Shown here piece by piece: positions 11,374 to 22,470 of a DNA stretch of 64,000 bases; position 1 is the stretch's first letter; each line of letters opens with the position of its first letter. Source of the stretch: Macrostomum hystrix (lineage: Eukaryota > Platyhelminthes > Macrostomidae); the NCBI GenBank assembly GCA_950097015.1, contig CATNEN010000007.1, positions 10,107,001 to 10,171,000 on the forward strand, in the 5' to 3' direction. The position numbers and the translations under genes are program-made. The notes below the pieces were generated by a model that was not told the origin of the DNA, did no database searches, and saw only the letters and a list, made by a program, of their open reading frames with translations.

Positions 11374-13486
11374 TCATATTTTTTCACTTCTCGCCTTGCA
11401 AGCTCCTTTGTCCCTTGTTGGGATTGTCAGTTGCAGTTCTTTCAATGTCAGGGCAACACTCTGATAGAACAGATTCGTCTGAAATTTTATGAGAAGCGGC
11501 GGTCTGAATGAATGAGCGCGAAAAAAATTGGCTCGAAATTTTCGAGGCAAACTCACATCCTTCATCATAATGGCTTGGACCCTGTCGCAGGCTATACGGT
11601 GGCTGCCGATGACCCTCTGGTGGCACCGGATCAGCCGCATCAACAGGCTCCTGTCTCTACAGAACTCCAGCGTCGTCATGAGCTCCTGCACATCGAGTTT
11701 TTCTGCTTCGAGAGCCTCATCAAACCACATCTTGGCAGTGGCGGGGTCTACGATGCCCAGGTCTAAACTGAGGCTCCTTAGCAATGCTTGAAAGTTTAAA
11801 TACCGCCAGTGATTGTACACAGTCTCTGAGGGGAAGCACTGCTCAAAGAACTTGTTCACAAAGTCCAAGGAAAGATAGTCGCTGCACTCAAAGCAGAATT
11901 TCCATGTGGAGTTTTGAGTATTCATGAGCTGCTGCAGCACATCGTGCTCCGATGGGTTCGGCAGGCAAGGAAGAAAGCTCATGACTTGATCGTCTCGCCT
12001 TTGCACTGCACACTTGGCAACCTCCTGTGCTTTTTCCTTCTGGCCATGTCTCAGATGGGCCAGGATCGCCAGGCTCTGCCTAGCAGCAACTGCACAGTCC
12101 GGAAGAGCATTCAGACCGGCCAGCGTGTCGACTAAGCAGAAGTTCTCACGACCACCGACTGTCAAAAGAGCTGACCTCACAGCGTCGTACACTTCGTGGA
12201 ATTCGAGCTGCTGTTGCTCGGAGCCTGCCGTTGCAGCTGGACTCCTTGCTGCAGCAGTCGGCTTTGGCTTCAGGATTGGCAAAATGAGAAACGGGTGAAA
12301 CTGGAAGCTGTCGCTCCCAACTAGAGGTCGCAGGCTTCTTTTGTATCGCTGAAGGATTTGAGAAAGTCCGCTCAGAACCTGTTTCAAAGCATCCTTAATG
12401 CCTTCCTTGCCTGTGTGATCCTTTTTCAGATACAACCATGCGTCTCTGAGGAAGAAGTGCCTCATGCACTTATCACTGCCCGGCTCATCTTCAAGACATC
12501 TCAGCAACCTGTGCAGCGCATTTCTCGCTAAATCCACCAGACTGGACTGTTTCCATTCACATGCTGGCGTTTCATCCAGCATGTAGAAAATCAGGTTCTT
12601 GACAACGTACGTTTTGAGACCTCGAGCCCTGTGAGACACGACCTGTTTAACGAGGAACTTGACGATAATAAAGAGTTGCCCTTGAATTTTTTTCAGACTT
12701 TGCATCAGCTTCCGTTCCAGGAATGTTGTGCTCAGCCTCAGCAACTGTCCATCCTTGCCGGGAGGAGACGCTGCAACCAGGTGTCCCGTCGAGTTCTTCA
12801 GCACCGTCCTGAGGTCTTCCAGGACAGTAGCCGGGATGAAGCTCCTGTGTGTTGGCTCCAGTACTTCGATTCTCGGGTAGCAACAGCAGCGGTAGGCCTT
12901 AACGAAATCGATCGCGGGTCTGACGCTCGATCTCCGGTAGACCATGGCCGGATTCGATGCTGGTGAAAAATTCAAATCGGGTTCTGGTGGCTAGTGTGGA
13001 GACTACAGCAGACAAAAGCAAACAGAACCCACCGAATCCGCTGGCTGTCACGTGTCCATCATGATACTCCACATTGTGATTGGCTTGTACGGCACCGCTT
13101 TGGCTGCGGCAGTCAACACTGACTTCGCCAGCGGCGACGATGTGAAAGGACTCGGCAGGATCAGTGAAGATGTGGGTGAGGTCGATGTCTGAGTCGTCAT
13201 CGATTTCGCCGTTGATCCGAGAGAGGCAGCTGCCCCAGCCCTCAGCAAAGCTGCCTACCATGTGCAGTTCGCTAGTTCTGAACTCGCCGAAATCCAGTCG
13301 TCTAGTCAGCACCAGCTGCAGGACCCGGGCCAGTACAGACTGGTACCGAGCTCTGCGCTGCGTGATCCCGCAGGCGACCATTGCGGAATGCAGCTCGGTG
13401 CTGAGCTCGCTATCCGACGGCAAAATTCTTAGAAAGCGGACGGGAGACTTCAAATTAAAGTTTGCTAACGATTTCAATTGATTAAT
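11374..13486 (-). CDS. Mab-21/cGAS-like nucleotidyltransferase (cGLR candidate)
   Basis: Mab-21 family protein; active members of the wider family (cGAS, cGLRs) make cyclic dinucleotides in innate immunity. Exons 13486-13033 and 12959-11374 join in phase 1 across a 73-bp intron. The NTase motif MVGSFAEGWG (GS at about 13255) is followed by DDDSDIDL, with the two metal-site aspartates at codons 13189 and 13183. The third candidate acid is in AIDFVKAYR, codon 12909, equivalent to the third acid of cGAS. The Mab-21 C-terminal core shows LMQSLKKIQGQLFIIVKFL, LKTYVVKNLIFYMLDE and a RHFFLRDAWLYL end. About 300 further residues are unrecognised. No ATG opens the frame: it runs from a possible acceptor at 13488-13487, or translation starts at the ATG at 13381. 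A strong donor at 11556 (GGAT|gtgagt) may end the exon early, so the far C terminus is uncertain. Product specificity cannot be predicted. Confidence 0.75.
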
Positions 13487-13860
13487 CTGGTATTATTTTT
13501 CGATAATTTGGAATTATGGATCGGAATTCATTGTTTGTATAATAATAATATGAACCGTTTTGTATGCACAGTTAAAATTGCTAAGAGCAGAAAGTACGGA
13601 GTAGTACTAAACTGAGTAGTTTATTTTAGAAATAGCGCAACTGGTTTGAGTCGGACTAGCTGACACTAGCAACAGCGAGCTAGGAGAAGAAAGGACGACT
13701 GGCGATGTGTGCGTCAATTATAGAGACAAGGCATGGAGAACTTGCAATGCACAAAGCCTCATTATGCCGCATAATGCAGCTTTCGTTTCCAAAAATTAAG
13801 GGTCCGTCTACAATCCGTCTACGCGAGTTTTTGACACACACACAGACTTTGTTTTGCAAC
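13487..13860. other. Short spacer between tandem minus-strand genes
   Basis: About 375 bases separate the ankyrin gene from the cGLR-like gene on the same strand. A minus-strand AATAAA at 13625-13620 is a plausible poly(A) signal for the upstream ankyrin gene, about 240 bases past its stop. The short distance would suit an operon with trans-splicing, which is inference. Confidence 0.5.
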
Positions 13861-14748
13861 TCACGACTCTTCGTTCTCTGTTGTCTTTGGCGCATTCAGT
13901 TGCTTCGCGTGGTCGCGGACGTTCTTGATAATGTCGATTGCATCATCGGCGCCGACTGCTGTCGCTGGCAGGCGCAGGATTTTCTCGAGCTCGTATTCAG
14001 GGGCCAGGCGCATTATCTTGAGCAGGATTTCCGCACGGCCAAAGCAGCTGGCGATAGCCGCTGGACTCAGGCCGAAGCTGTTCTCTGCATCGAGATGCGA
14101 TCCTGCGCAAAGCAGAGCCTCCACGGCGCCTTGACCCGGGCCGCTGAATAGGGCAGCGGCGTGCAACGGTGTGCAGCCGTCCGCAGTGGTGAGCGTCAGT
14201 TCTGCTCCAGCATCAAGCAGCACCTGGACAGCCTCAGCATGCCCACCGAACGCGGCAACATGCAGCGGCGTCTCTCCTCGATGGTCTCTCGCATTTTTCT
14301 CGGCTTTGCCCTCGAACAACAGAATTTTCAGCATTTCAGCGTGTCCAGCAGCTGCGGCAGCGTGCGTCGCCGACCAGCCCGTGTCAAGGCATTTCACGTT
14401 GCAGTCAGCGTCCTCTTTGACCAGGTGGCTGGCCACCTCGTTGTGTCCGCACCCGGCTGCAACGAAGAGAGCTGTTCGGCCGGACTTGGAGGCTGTGTTT
14501 GGGTTGGCCTTTCCAATCGTGAGAAGCTGCTGGAGCGCCTCAGAGTGAGCATTCGCTGCGGCCCAGTGGGTCGCCGCCCAGCCGTGGCTGTCGGGCCGAT
14601 TGACCCACTCGGGCTGGCCGCAGCTGGATGCCAGCAGCACCAGTCTGGTCACCTCAGCTGAGTGTCCTCGGGCTGCCGCCAAGTGCAGGAGCGTCTTGCC
14701 CTCATGGTCTACCTTGGAGAGCTCTTCCTCGCTGCCTCGGTGACTCAT
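13861..14748 (-). CDS. Ankyrin-repeat protein, 295 aa
   Basis: A single coding exon encodes about seven ankyrin repeats, for example GKTLLHLAAARGH, GRTALFVAAGCGHNEVASHL, GETPLHVAAFGGHAEAVQVL and GCTPLHAAALF, followed by a short charged tail (residues about 250-295) with no signal peptide or membrane segment. Such all-ankyrin proteins are protein-binding scaffolds, and the partner cannot be read from the sequence. The start ATG directly follows an acceptor-like gtcttag (14749). A strong donor at 14964/14963 (aaccaag|gtgaga) suggests a 5' leader exon removed by a 215-bp intron, or the acceptor may receive a spliced leader. It is in tandem with the cGLR-like gene downstream. No orthologue is recognised. 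Confidence 0.85.
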   Translation of the reverse strand: MSHRGSEEELSKVDHEGKTLLHLAAARGHSAEVTRLVLLASSCGQPEWVNRPDSHGWAATHWAAANAHSEALQQLLTIGKANPNTASKSGRTALFVAAGCGHNEVASHLVKEDADCNVKCLDTGWSATHAAAAAGHAEMLKILLFEGKAEKNARDHRGETPLHVAAFGGHAEAVQVLLDAGAELTLTTADGCTPLHAAALFSGPGQGAVEALLCAGSHLDAENSFGLSPAAIASCFGRAEILLKIMRLAPEYELEKILRLPATAVGADDAIDIIKNVRDHAKQLNAPKTTENEES

Positions 14749-15280
14749 CTAAGACAAGCTGGCGGAGCTGCTTTACCTACAGAAAGGTTTCAAAGTAGCA
14801 ATTTTTTTTGCATTTATTTCCCTGTTTACGTATTTTTTCTAGACATCTCGGACTCTTTTTCTCCTTTTCCCTAGTGGAATTTCCGCGGAATTACCTTATT
14901 ATTTTATCCGTTACACATTAGTGCAATTTTCAGAGCCCACTATACATCTCAACTAGCTCTCACCTTGGTTAGGGAGGGGTGCGTCCTCTTTGTGCCGACA
15001 GCGCAGTACATTCCGCGAAAGGTACAAACAATGCAATTTAAAACTGCGGTTATTTCTAAGAATATTTCTAAGCCTTTCGTTTTTAAGGGTTTAACCACGA
15101 GCATTAAAAGTCAGATAACAATAGAAATGCTTGGCCTCCTAGACCTAAAAATCTGTATAAAGTCAGTTTAAAAAACATCTCAGTTGCGGAGAGTTTCACG
15201 CGCAGTCGAGGGCTGCCAGCTGGATACACGTGACAACTCGAGCTGAGCATCGCACGTAAGCACTGCACGAGTTGCGGGCG
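14749..15280. other. 5' flank of the ankyrin gene
   Basis: Probable leader and promoter region of the minus-strand ankyrin gene, including the candidate 5' UTR intron 14963-14749. No other gene is seen. Confidence 0.45.
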
Positions 15281-15635
15281 CAGCAGGGCTGTGGGTACTG
15301 GCACACATGCATCACTTAGTGACAGTAGACACGCAGCAAGCGACTGGGCAACTCTGCCTAGATTTCGCTGACTTCTGAGAACAAATGGACACAGATACGA
15401 AATGTAATGTATGCAGGCACACACTCACATGTGTGTACATCTGCCCTGACTTTCTCATCGTCAGGCAGTGTACACTTTCACTGTGCCCTGAAGGTTCGCC
15501 CTCGAGGGCGTAAATTGCATGACAAGCCTCCACAATGCCTTCTCTCCGTGGCTAGGCTCCAAATAAATGTGGCCTCGCCATGGAATGACCTTGGTGCGAG
15601 AGGCAAACGCGTTAATCGCTCCGGCACTCACCCCT
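15281..15635 (-). mobile_element. tRNA-derived SINE, copy A
   Basis: On the minus strand it begins with a tRNA-like head: an A-box-like segment near 15620 and a diverged B box near 15575. The body then shares words with copies at 32968 and 42945: a gtgaca/cgatgag-type middle, gtacactgcc, gtatgcat and cagccctgctg. Reading left to right on the plus strand gives cagcagggctgtgggtac, then ggcagtgtacac, then tgtggcctcgccatgg. It is the most diverged of the three copies. Confidence 0.75.
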
Positions 15636-16549
15636 CAAAGGGCCAAAGCATGCTGGTAGTGGTGATCTATAGGCGTCATTCAGAGATTCTAAATTTCTAT
15701 GGGTCATCCTGAAATGAAAAACTGGACGGCCTTGTCGATCTCGGTTGCTTGCTTTGTGGATGATTGATTACTAACACATGGATTTTTGTGTTGTGCTATG
15801 GCTGCTGGCAACAGCTGATGCTGGACCACACGTTGGTACCAACAATGCCCCATCAGTGAAATAGCGATCGTTGCAGACGTGTGATGGCGCACATGCTGTC
15901 TGCACTGGTAAGCAACTACTGGCCAGGCTTATATGTTCAAGGAACTGCGCCTAACGCAGGCGAGTCACTAAGGAGAATTTCTAATTTTAGATATTGGTAT
16001 GACTGCAAACATGAAACGGCATGCGGCAGGTTGACAAATTTGGTTAGTGGTAACTGCATGAGTTTGAACTAGGAAGTGAAAAGTCACACTGGTGTCCGGA
16101 GGCAGCCACATTAGTCAGTGAATTTCACACCTGGTGATCAGAAGCAGCACATCTTGGTGCCGTATACGCTCACATTGCATGTAGGCCATGTCTAAGCCAT
16201 CGATCATTGTGATGATTGTTAGATCTTAAGCTCTCACTCTCAATTAATCTCACAATTATGACATAATTAAAGGAATTTTACATCTTCTCTGTGGTCACTC
16301 CACTTTTATGTTTTTTTCAGAAGTCAATGTTTTCCTATAGAACGAGCGACTGGACGACCCGCACTTCGCTGCTAGATGCAATGGATGCCCTCGATAAAAA
16401 TCACAAAGGTCTACTGGCAAGGACCACTAGTAGTTAGCTACTACTTTAGCAGTCCTTGCCTACTGGTTTGCTGCCCTGAATAAAGCTCAGCAGAAGCTGC
16501 CTCCGGTTAAATGTCGGGAACGATTCACCGGCTTCCACTGCTCTAAACG
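15636..16549. other. Intergenic DNA, nothing recognised
   Basis: Mixed-composition spacer between the SINE and the mariner relic. The 5' part of the degraded mariner may extend into 16320-16549, but I cannot read transposase motifs there. Confidence 0.35.
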
Positions 16550-16760
16550 GAACAACGCTCGGGTGCACACTACGTACACATGTCTGTAGCCAACATCAGC
16601 CAGCTCAAATGGCAGCTTGTTCCCCAACCATATTCTCCTGACCTGTGGCCGCCCCATCGACTATTATGTATTCGGACCGCTCAAGATCCACTGCTCAGGT
16701 ATCATTTCAAAAACGAGTAAGGACATGAAGAAGACTGCAAAAGGTCCATTGCGTTGATTC
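16550..16760 (+). pseudogene. Degraded mariner-family transposase fragment
   Basis: Conceptual translation in two frames gives pieces of a mariner transposase C-terminal half: NNARVH (16552 on; family HDNARPH), then QLVPQPYSPDL (16602 on; family LPHPPYSPDL), then DYYVFGPLK in another frame (16659 on), then EDMKKTAK. Frameshifts and stops interrupt it, so it is a dead relic of a DD34D element. Terminal inverted repeats were not identified. Confidence 0.65.
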
Positions 16761-19228
16761 CCTGTACATTTAATTTAGCCATCCATATTCTTAAAGACAT
16801 CTTACCTGTTATTCATTTTTACCGCGAAATGCTATGACTTTACTACATTATTTATTGTAGCCAATTGTTATTAAAAAGATATTAAATGTACATTTTTCGT
16901 CGAATATTTTTCTTAGAAATAGCAGACTTTTATTTCGCAATTTCATGTTCTTTTGAAGGGGTTGCTGTTGCAGCTCTGTTCTGTATATAGGTAGACCTAT
17001 AATCTATCAATCTAGTTGCTGATTTAAAATACACTGTTGTTGTCATACATGGACTACAAAAAACTAGATATTCCGTGCAATATGTGATGCGCGTTAATAT
17101 TTTTAATAGCTCTTTATAATACGAGTATTAATATACCTAGCTAGGGCCTCAGTCTGCAGATCATAGACAATAAACCAAGGACCAAACTGAATATTATAAG
17201 AACCTAGTAGAGCTTCTTATGCAGTTAAGAATCTGAGTAGAGAAAGAGTTTAAAACATGGATAACAACTTTATTGTAAACAGAAGTCAATAATTATGACC
17301 CGAAGAGTGAGGTATACACTTTAAGTTTTGAGTCTCATTGTCTGTCATTGTCTGTCCCTGGTAATTTGGTAAATCAATACCTACAGTTTTACTCAGTTTT
17401 TCTCTCAATAGACCATTGGCTGGGCCTTGCATGTATGCGAACAGCTTGCGATTGTATTGGAAATTTGCATTAGGCCTATTCTTTCATGTGCTGTAGTTTA
17501 AAATAAAAGCATAGGCCTATGGTCAAAAGTTGAAGCTTTTTAGGCCTTGGCTATTCAGAGTTGAACTTCAAACTTGCAAAACAGTAGGCCTAATGATAAT
17601 GAACAAGATTGTGTTTAGTGTAGCCAAAGAAAGTGAACTTTAGGCCTAATCTTTTTAATTGAGTTGAAGTTTAGTTTGGATATAAGACTTGGTCTGTTAT
17701 TAAATTAAGCCCTAGGCCTATTTAGGCAATCTCCTAGTTTACTTTACTGTGTTAAATTATCTTAAAAGATTTGTCAAAATTATCAAGGTCAAATTCAGGG
17801 CAATGCATGGCACTTCTTGGTGTCCTTTTGAGAGCTATCTTAATGAGTACATATGATGCTGCCTATTTCCAAGAAATGAGTCCTTAGAAACTTACCTACG
17901 TCATAACTTGTGTATCTTCCTGTATGTTGTCACTAGACTTGCTAAAAAGTTTGTAAATGTAAAAATAGTTTAACAAATTGAACTACTAGGAGATTGTGGT
18001 TATTTAAACATGTTAAAACGGTGATTGCAGTCAGGGAAAATATCAGTCTTAGATCAGGGAAATCATAATAAAATTCATAAATAAAAAGAAATAAAATTTA
18101 TAAAATTAAAGCTAAAGGAAATTATATAATCTGTGTCAATGAAGTCCAAATTCTAGTTTTTTAAAAATGATGTTGAGTCTTTTGTTATTTTTGTTAGGCC
18201 TACAGCTTATATCATTATTGTTTGTTGATCTCATTACTAGCAGCTTTCTGTGCTCACTAACTCACCAGCCTCATCATTAGCCCAAGCAGATTTTTTATGC
18301 ACTTGTCTTGGAAGTCTAGATTCACTCAGTACTCAGTTTCAAACTGTTACAGTATGTGAGCATTCATTTCAACTGTCCCAACTTGACTATAGTTGGACCA
18401 ACTAGACATACAGTTTGCTTATTTTTTTCACTGATCAGTACCAAGAATTGGCAGGTCATAGAGAAAATGGTCCTGACAACCTGCTATTAAAAAATTAGAA
18501 CCTTATCTATTATATGTACTTAGCTTTGCTATCTTAATATAAAATCTTCAATTAAAATAGTGGTATAGATAGCTTTTTAGACCACAAGTAAGCAAATCAT
18601 TTGGTAAAAGTAGCTAGTTAGGATGCAATGCTGCCTCTAAATTGCTAACTTAGTATTCATAAGGGAGTATTGATCTATATATCATATATATATATACTTA
18701 AATTTAGATGGCATACTTTGTCTCACATAGCTAGTTTATATAAAAAAGCTTATAATTAAGTTTTTTGTGGTTGGGCACTTCAATTCTACTTTGACTTCTT
18801 ACTGCTGCTAAAGCTAGCAGCCACACTAGCCTATATCTGACATTGTCTAATTGTATAACACGTTTTATTTTCACCTGCCATTACTGAACTAATTGTTTAG
18901 GCACAGACCCCTGTTATAAGACAGTTGGCACCTTGCTTTTTGTTCCTAGTAGGATTGTCTAGGATATATGACACAACAAATTTGTTTTTTCTTTTACCCA
19001 ACTAACTTTTAAACATAAATATAGAATATGGAAACAATATGTGCTTATAGATGGTGTCTATGCACATAGGTAGACATGCTAATAACACAGGGTAAGCCGC
19101 ATATTTGTTACTGTGCACAATTTTATGTTTCCAAGCTGCTTTAAAATTTAGTCCTCAAATTCTTTACAATTTGGATTCGATGGAAATATAGGCAAAGTCA
19201 CTCATTCCTCATCCCCGCTTCATTCTAG
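16761..19228. other. AT-rich intergenic DNA rich in TAGGCCTA-type words
   Basis: About 2.5 kb of AT-rich sequence with no long open frame. Between 17460 and 18210 the hexamer aggcct (usually within taggccta) occurs at least seven times. The region contains the upstream flank of the RMDN3-like gene, and any cis-spliced 5' exon of that gene would lie here but was not found. Confidence 0.45.
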
Positions 19229-19736
19229 CCACCACTTCAAGTTCGAGCGAGCTGGCGTTGGCTGCTGCTGGCAGCTCCGCTGGCCGCTGGCGCCTGGCTC
19301 GGCTTCCTGGTTGAGCACTATCGCTTCTCTGGCCGCCAGGAGGCCCTGCTGTCCGAGCTGGCCAGCCGCCTGTGCCAGCTGGAGCTGGAGCTGCGACAAC
19401 TCCGGCTGAAGCTGCGCGCCAAACGCCTCCGCGGTGCCGGCAGCACCACCGCCTCCAGCACGCTGTTCTATGAAGCCATCGGCGGCGGAGGCGGCCGTCC
19501 CGGCAGCAGCTGCTCCGACGAATTCTACGACGCCGAATCCGAGATTTGCAACATGTCGGCTGTGATGTTCGGGCTGGCCGACTCCACTGTAAGCCCTGCC
19601 GAGGAGGTCTCAGAGTTCCTGGCCAGGGTGGACAGCATGCTCAATGGCGGTGATGAAGGACACAGAGAGGCCCACGGCCTGCTGCGCGAGTTGCTCAAGC
19701 GAGACCGCCGACAGGCCAACCAGCCCCAGGTCAACC

Positions 19737-19785
<49 letters not shown>

Positions 19786-20530
19786 GCTATAATCCATGCT
19801 CACTCCACACAAATTACAGATACTCCTACGTTGGGCCAAGGTCTGCTTGCAGTTGCACTTTGTTGAATCCCTGCCCGGAGGCGACATATCAGTTGCAAAG
19901 GATCTTCTGGGCCAGGCCGACGCCGCCGCGGCCCAGGCGCTGGAGTTGGACACCGGCTCCGCCGACTGCCACGCTGTCCGAGCGCGCACCCTCGGCCTAA
20001 TGATTCGAAATCTTAGCGTTAAGGACAAGGTAAAGGGGCTTGACAGTAGGTGCGGGCAGGTGTTGATTCCTTAGCAACTGCAGAGCTCGCCAGAACCGAG
20101 ATGACCCGCCCGTTTTCAGGTGAACGGCGGCATAAAGTTCCGGCAGCTCGTGGATCGAGGCCTCGAGCTGGATCCGGAGCACACGGAGCTGCTGGAGCTG
20201 AAAGCCTGCTTCCTGTACGAGGTGAGCCGACTGAGCTGGCTGGAGCGGCGCATGGCCACCTACCTGTTCGGGCCGGACTGCCTTCCGGATGGCAAGCTCG
20301 AGGATGCCCAGCAGCTGATGGACCGGGTCCTGACCCTGCGGCCCGACAGTATCACAGCCCTCTACTGGGCTGCCCGCTGCCGCCTGGAGGCCTGCCGTGG
20401 CGGCCACGACGGACCCGACTTTGCGGAGGCGCTGCGGCTGCTTCGATTGGCTAAGGAGGCCAACACCAATGGCGTTGAGGATCGGCGACTGCGCGACGAG
20501 GCTGAGAAGCTGCTGGCTGCCTACAACTGA
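19229..20530 (+). CDS. RMDN3: RMDN3/PTPIP51-like mitochondrial tether (FAM82 family)
   Basis: RMDN proteins have an N-terminal membrane anchor and a TPR-like C-terminal domain; RMDN3 links mitochondria to the ER through VAP. Exons 19229-19729, 19820-20029, 20120-20530 join in phase 0 for 373 residues. A membrane segment at about residues 8-27 (WRWLLLAAPLAAGAWLGFLV) is followed by a coiled coil rich in ELxxL/LxLR, an acidic SDEFYDAESE at about 96-105, and the TPR-like domain with SADCH, LVDRGLELDPEH and EVSRLSWLERRMATYLF, which tracks human RMDN3 (SADCH, YQVSHLSWLEKKTAT). The exon starts directly after cattctag, with an in-frame stop inside that acceptor and no AUG in the exon before codon 109, so the first Met comes from an upstream or spliced leader exon. 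AATAAA at 20845 probably ends the transcript. Confidence 0.85.
19737..19791. repeat. CTGT tetranucleotide microsatellite
   Basis: About 14 copies of ctgt make up most of the 90-bp first intron of the RMDN3-like gene (19730-19819). Confidence 0.97.
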
Positions 20531-21236
20531 CTGGCCAGGTCCTACGCTCACTAACTGGGCATTGCGGCTGCAGAATTTTAAACTCATTTTATACAAGGTA
20601 CCGCTTTGCTTTTTGCTTAGCATTGCAAGAAAAGCCGATGTCACTCACTACTGCGAGCGGAACTCCTTAAGGATGAAAATCCAGCTGGGGCTCTTATCGC
20701 CTGATTTCCACCATGTGAATCTTGCGCAAGCCTGTGCCATGTTTGCATCAGGCAGATTGTTCTGGAATTGTGACATTGCCCTCTCCTACTTGCCACATTA
20801 TTTTTTTGACACTTTAGTTGCCACGGACAACGGAGAGTTGCCCTAATAAATAAGATAGCTGGGCCGCAGCTTTCCACACTTTAAATATTTTATGTGAAGA
20901 GCTCCACCATTCAACGAATTCCATCGGGCGAGCCGGGCCGGTGATGCTTCTTTTTTGTTCAATAACTTTTCCAACTTGAGTCCTGCATTTCTTAGCTGAG
21001 TTCCAGACACTGAACATGCGTAGCTCTTTTTTAAAGTTTTGCTTGTTTGCTCCTCCTGTCAGTGTCATTGTCATGTCATTGTTGAAATGTAGAATCTACT
21101 ACTGAAGTGTCGACCGAAAGGTGATTGCTCATTACAACTGCTCTCAGTTGGCGGAAGCCATGCCTCACTCTAGAATGCTGTGAACAATGTCTACTTTTTA
21201 TTTTGTGTGTCTGCCACTACTGAATCTGTGTCTCCA
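20531..21236. other. 3' UTR of RMDN3-like gene and spacer
   Basis: Contains the candidate poly(A) signal AATAAA at 20845-20850. Open frames here are short and unconvincing. Confidence 0.5.
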
Positions 21237-22350
21237 ACTCTCTGCTCTCCCTCCATTCTCTCTGCTCTCCATCCATTCTCTCTGCTCTCCCTCCATTCTC
21301 TCTGCTCTCCATCCATTCTCTCTGCTCTCCCTCCATTCTCTCTGCTCTCCATCCATTCTCTCTGCTCTCCATCCATTCTCTCTGCTCTCCCTCCATTCTC
21401 TCTGCTCTCCATCCATTCTCTCTGCTCTCCCTCCATTCTCTCTGCTCTCCATCCATTCTCTCTGCTCTCCCTCCATTCTCTCTGCTCTCCATCCATTCTC
21501 TCTGCTCTCCCCTCCATTCTCTCTGCTCTCCATCCATTCTCTCTGCTCTCCCTCCATTCTCTCTGCTCTCCCTCCATTCTCTCTGCTCTCCCCTCCATTC
21601 TCTCTGCTCTCCCCTCCATTCTCTCTGCTCTCCCCTCCATTCTCTCTGCTCTCCCTCCATTCTCTCTGCTCTCCATCCATTCTCTCTGCTCTCCCTCCAT
21701 TCTCTCTGCTCTCCCTCCATTCTCTCTGCTCTCCCCTCCATTCTCTCTGCTCTCCCTCCATTCTCTCTGCTCTCCCTCCATTCTCTCTGTTCTCCCCTCC
21801 ATTCTGTCTGCTCTCCCCTCTATTCTGTCTGCTCTCCCCTCCATTCTGTCTGCTCTCCCCTCTATTCTGTCTGCTCTCCCCTCTATTCTGTCTGCTCTCC
21901 CCTCCATTCTGTCTGCTCTCCCCTCCATTCTCTCTGCTCTCCCTCCATTCTCTCTGTTCTCCCCTCCATTCTGTCTGCTCTCCCCTCTATTCTGTCTGCT
22001 CTCCCCTCCATTCTGTCTGCTCTCCCCTCTATTCTGTCTGCTCTCCCCTCTATTCTGTCTGCTCTCCCCTCCATTCTGTCTGCTCTCCCCTCTATTCTGT
22101 CTGCTCTCCCCTCCATTCTGTCTGCTCTCCCCTCCATTCTGTCTGCTCTCCCCTCTATTCTTTGTTGAACTCAGTTTTTTGATGTCAGTACTGGCCCTCC
22201 ATTCTCTCTGCTCTGCCCTCCATTCTGTCTGCTCTCCCTCCATTCTCTCTGCTCTCCCTCCATTCTCTCTGCTCTGCCCTCCATTCTCTCTGCTCTGCCC
22301 TCCATTCTCTCTGCTCTCCCTCTATTCTCTCTGCTCTCCCTTCATTCTCA
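21237..22350. repeat. Pyrimidine-rich 20/21-bp minisatellite
   Basis: More than 50 copies of a unit built from tctctgctctccctccattc, with 21-bp variants (one extra c) and a gtctg/ctctattc variant block around 21800-22160. The plus strand is almost all pyrimidine; a short unrelated break lies at 22160-22200. It sits just upstream of the LITAF-domain gene, perhaps within its leader intron. Confidence 0.95.
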
Positions 22351-22470
22351 TTGAGGGGTCAATTAACAGTTTAATTCAATGTAGGTCAATCAGAGTGCAT
22401 GGAATTTTCGCTAAGCTTAACTCGGCACTCCATGTTGAATCATTGTCCATTTCCGCGTCCTTCCAGCCAA

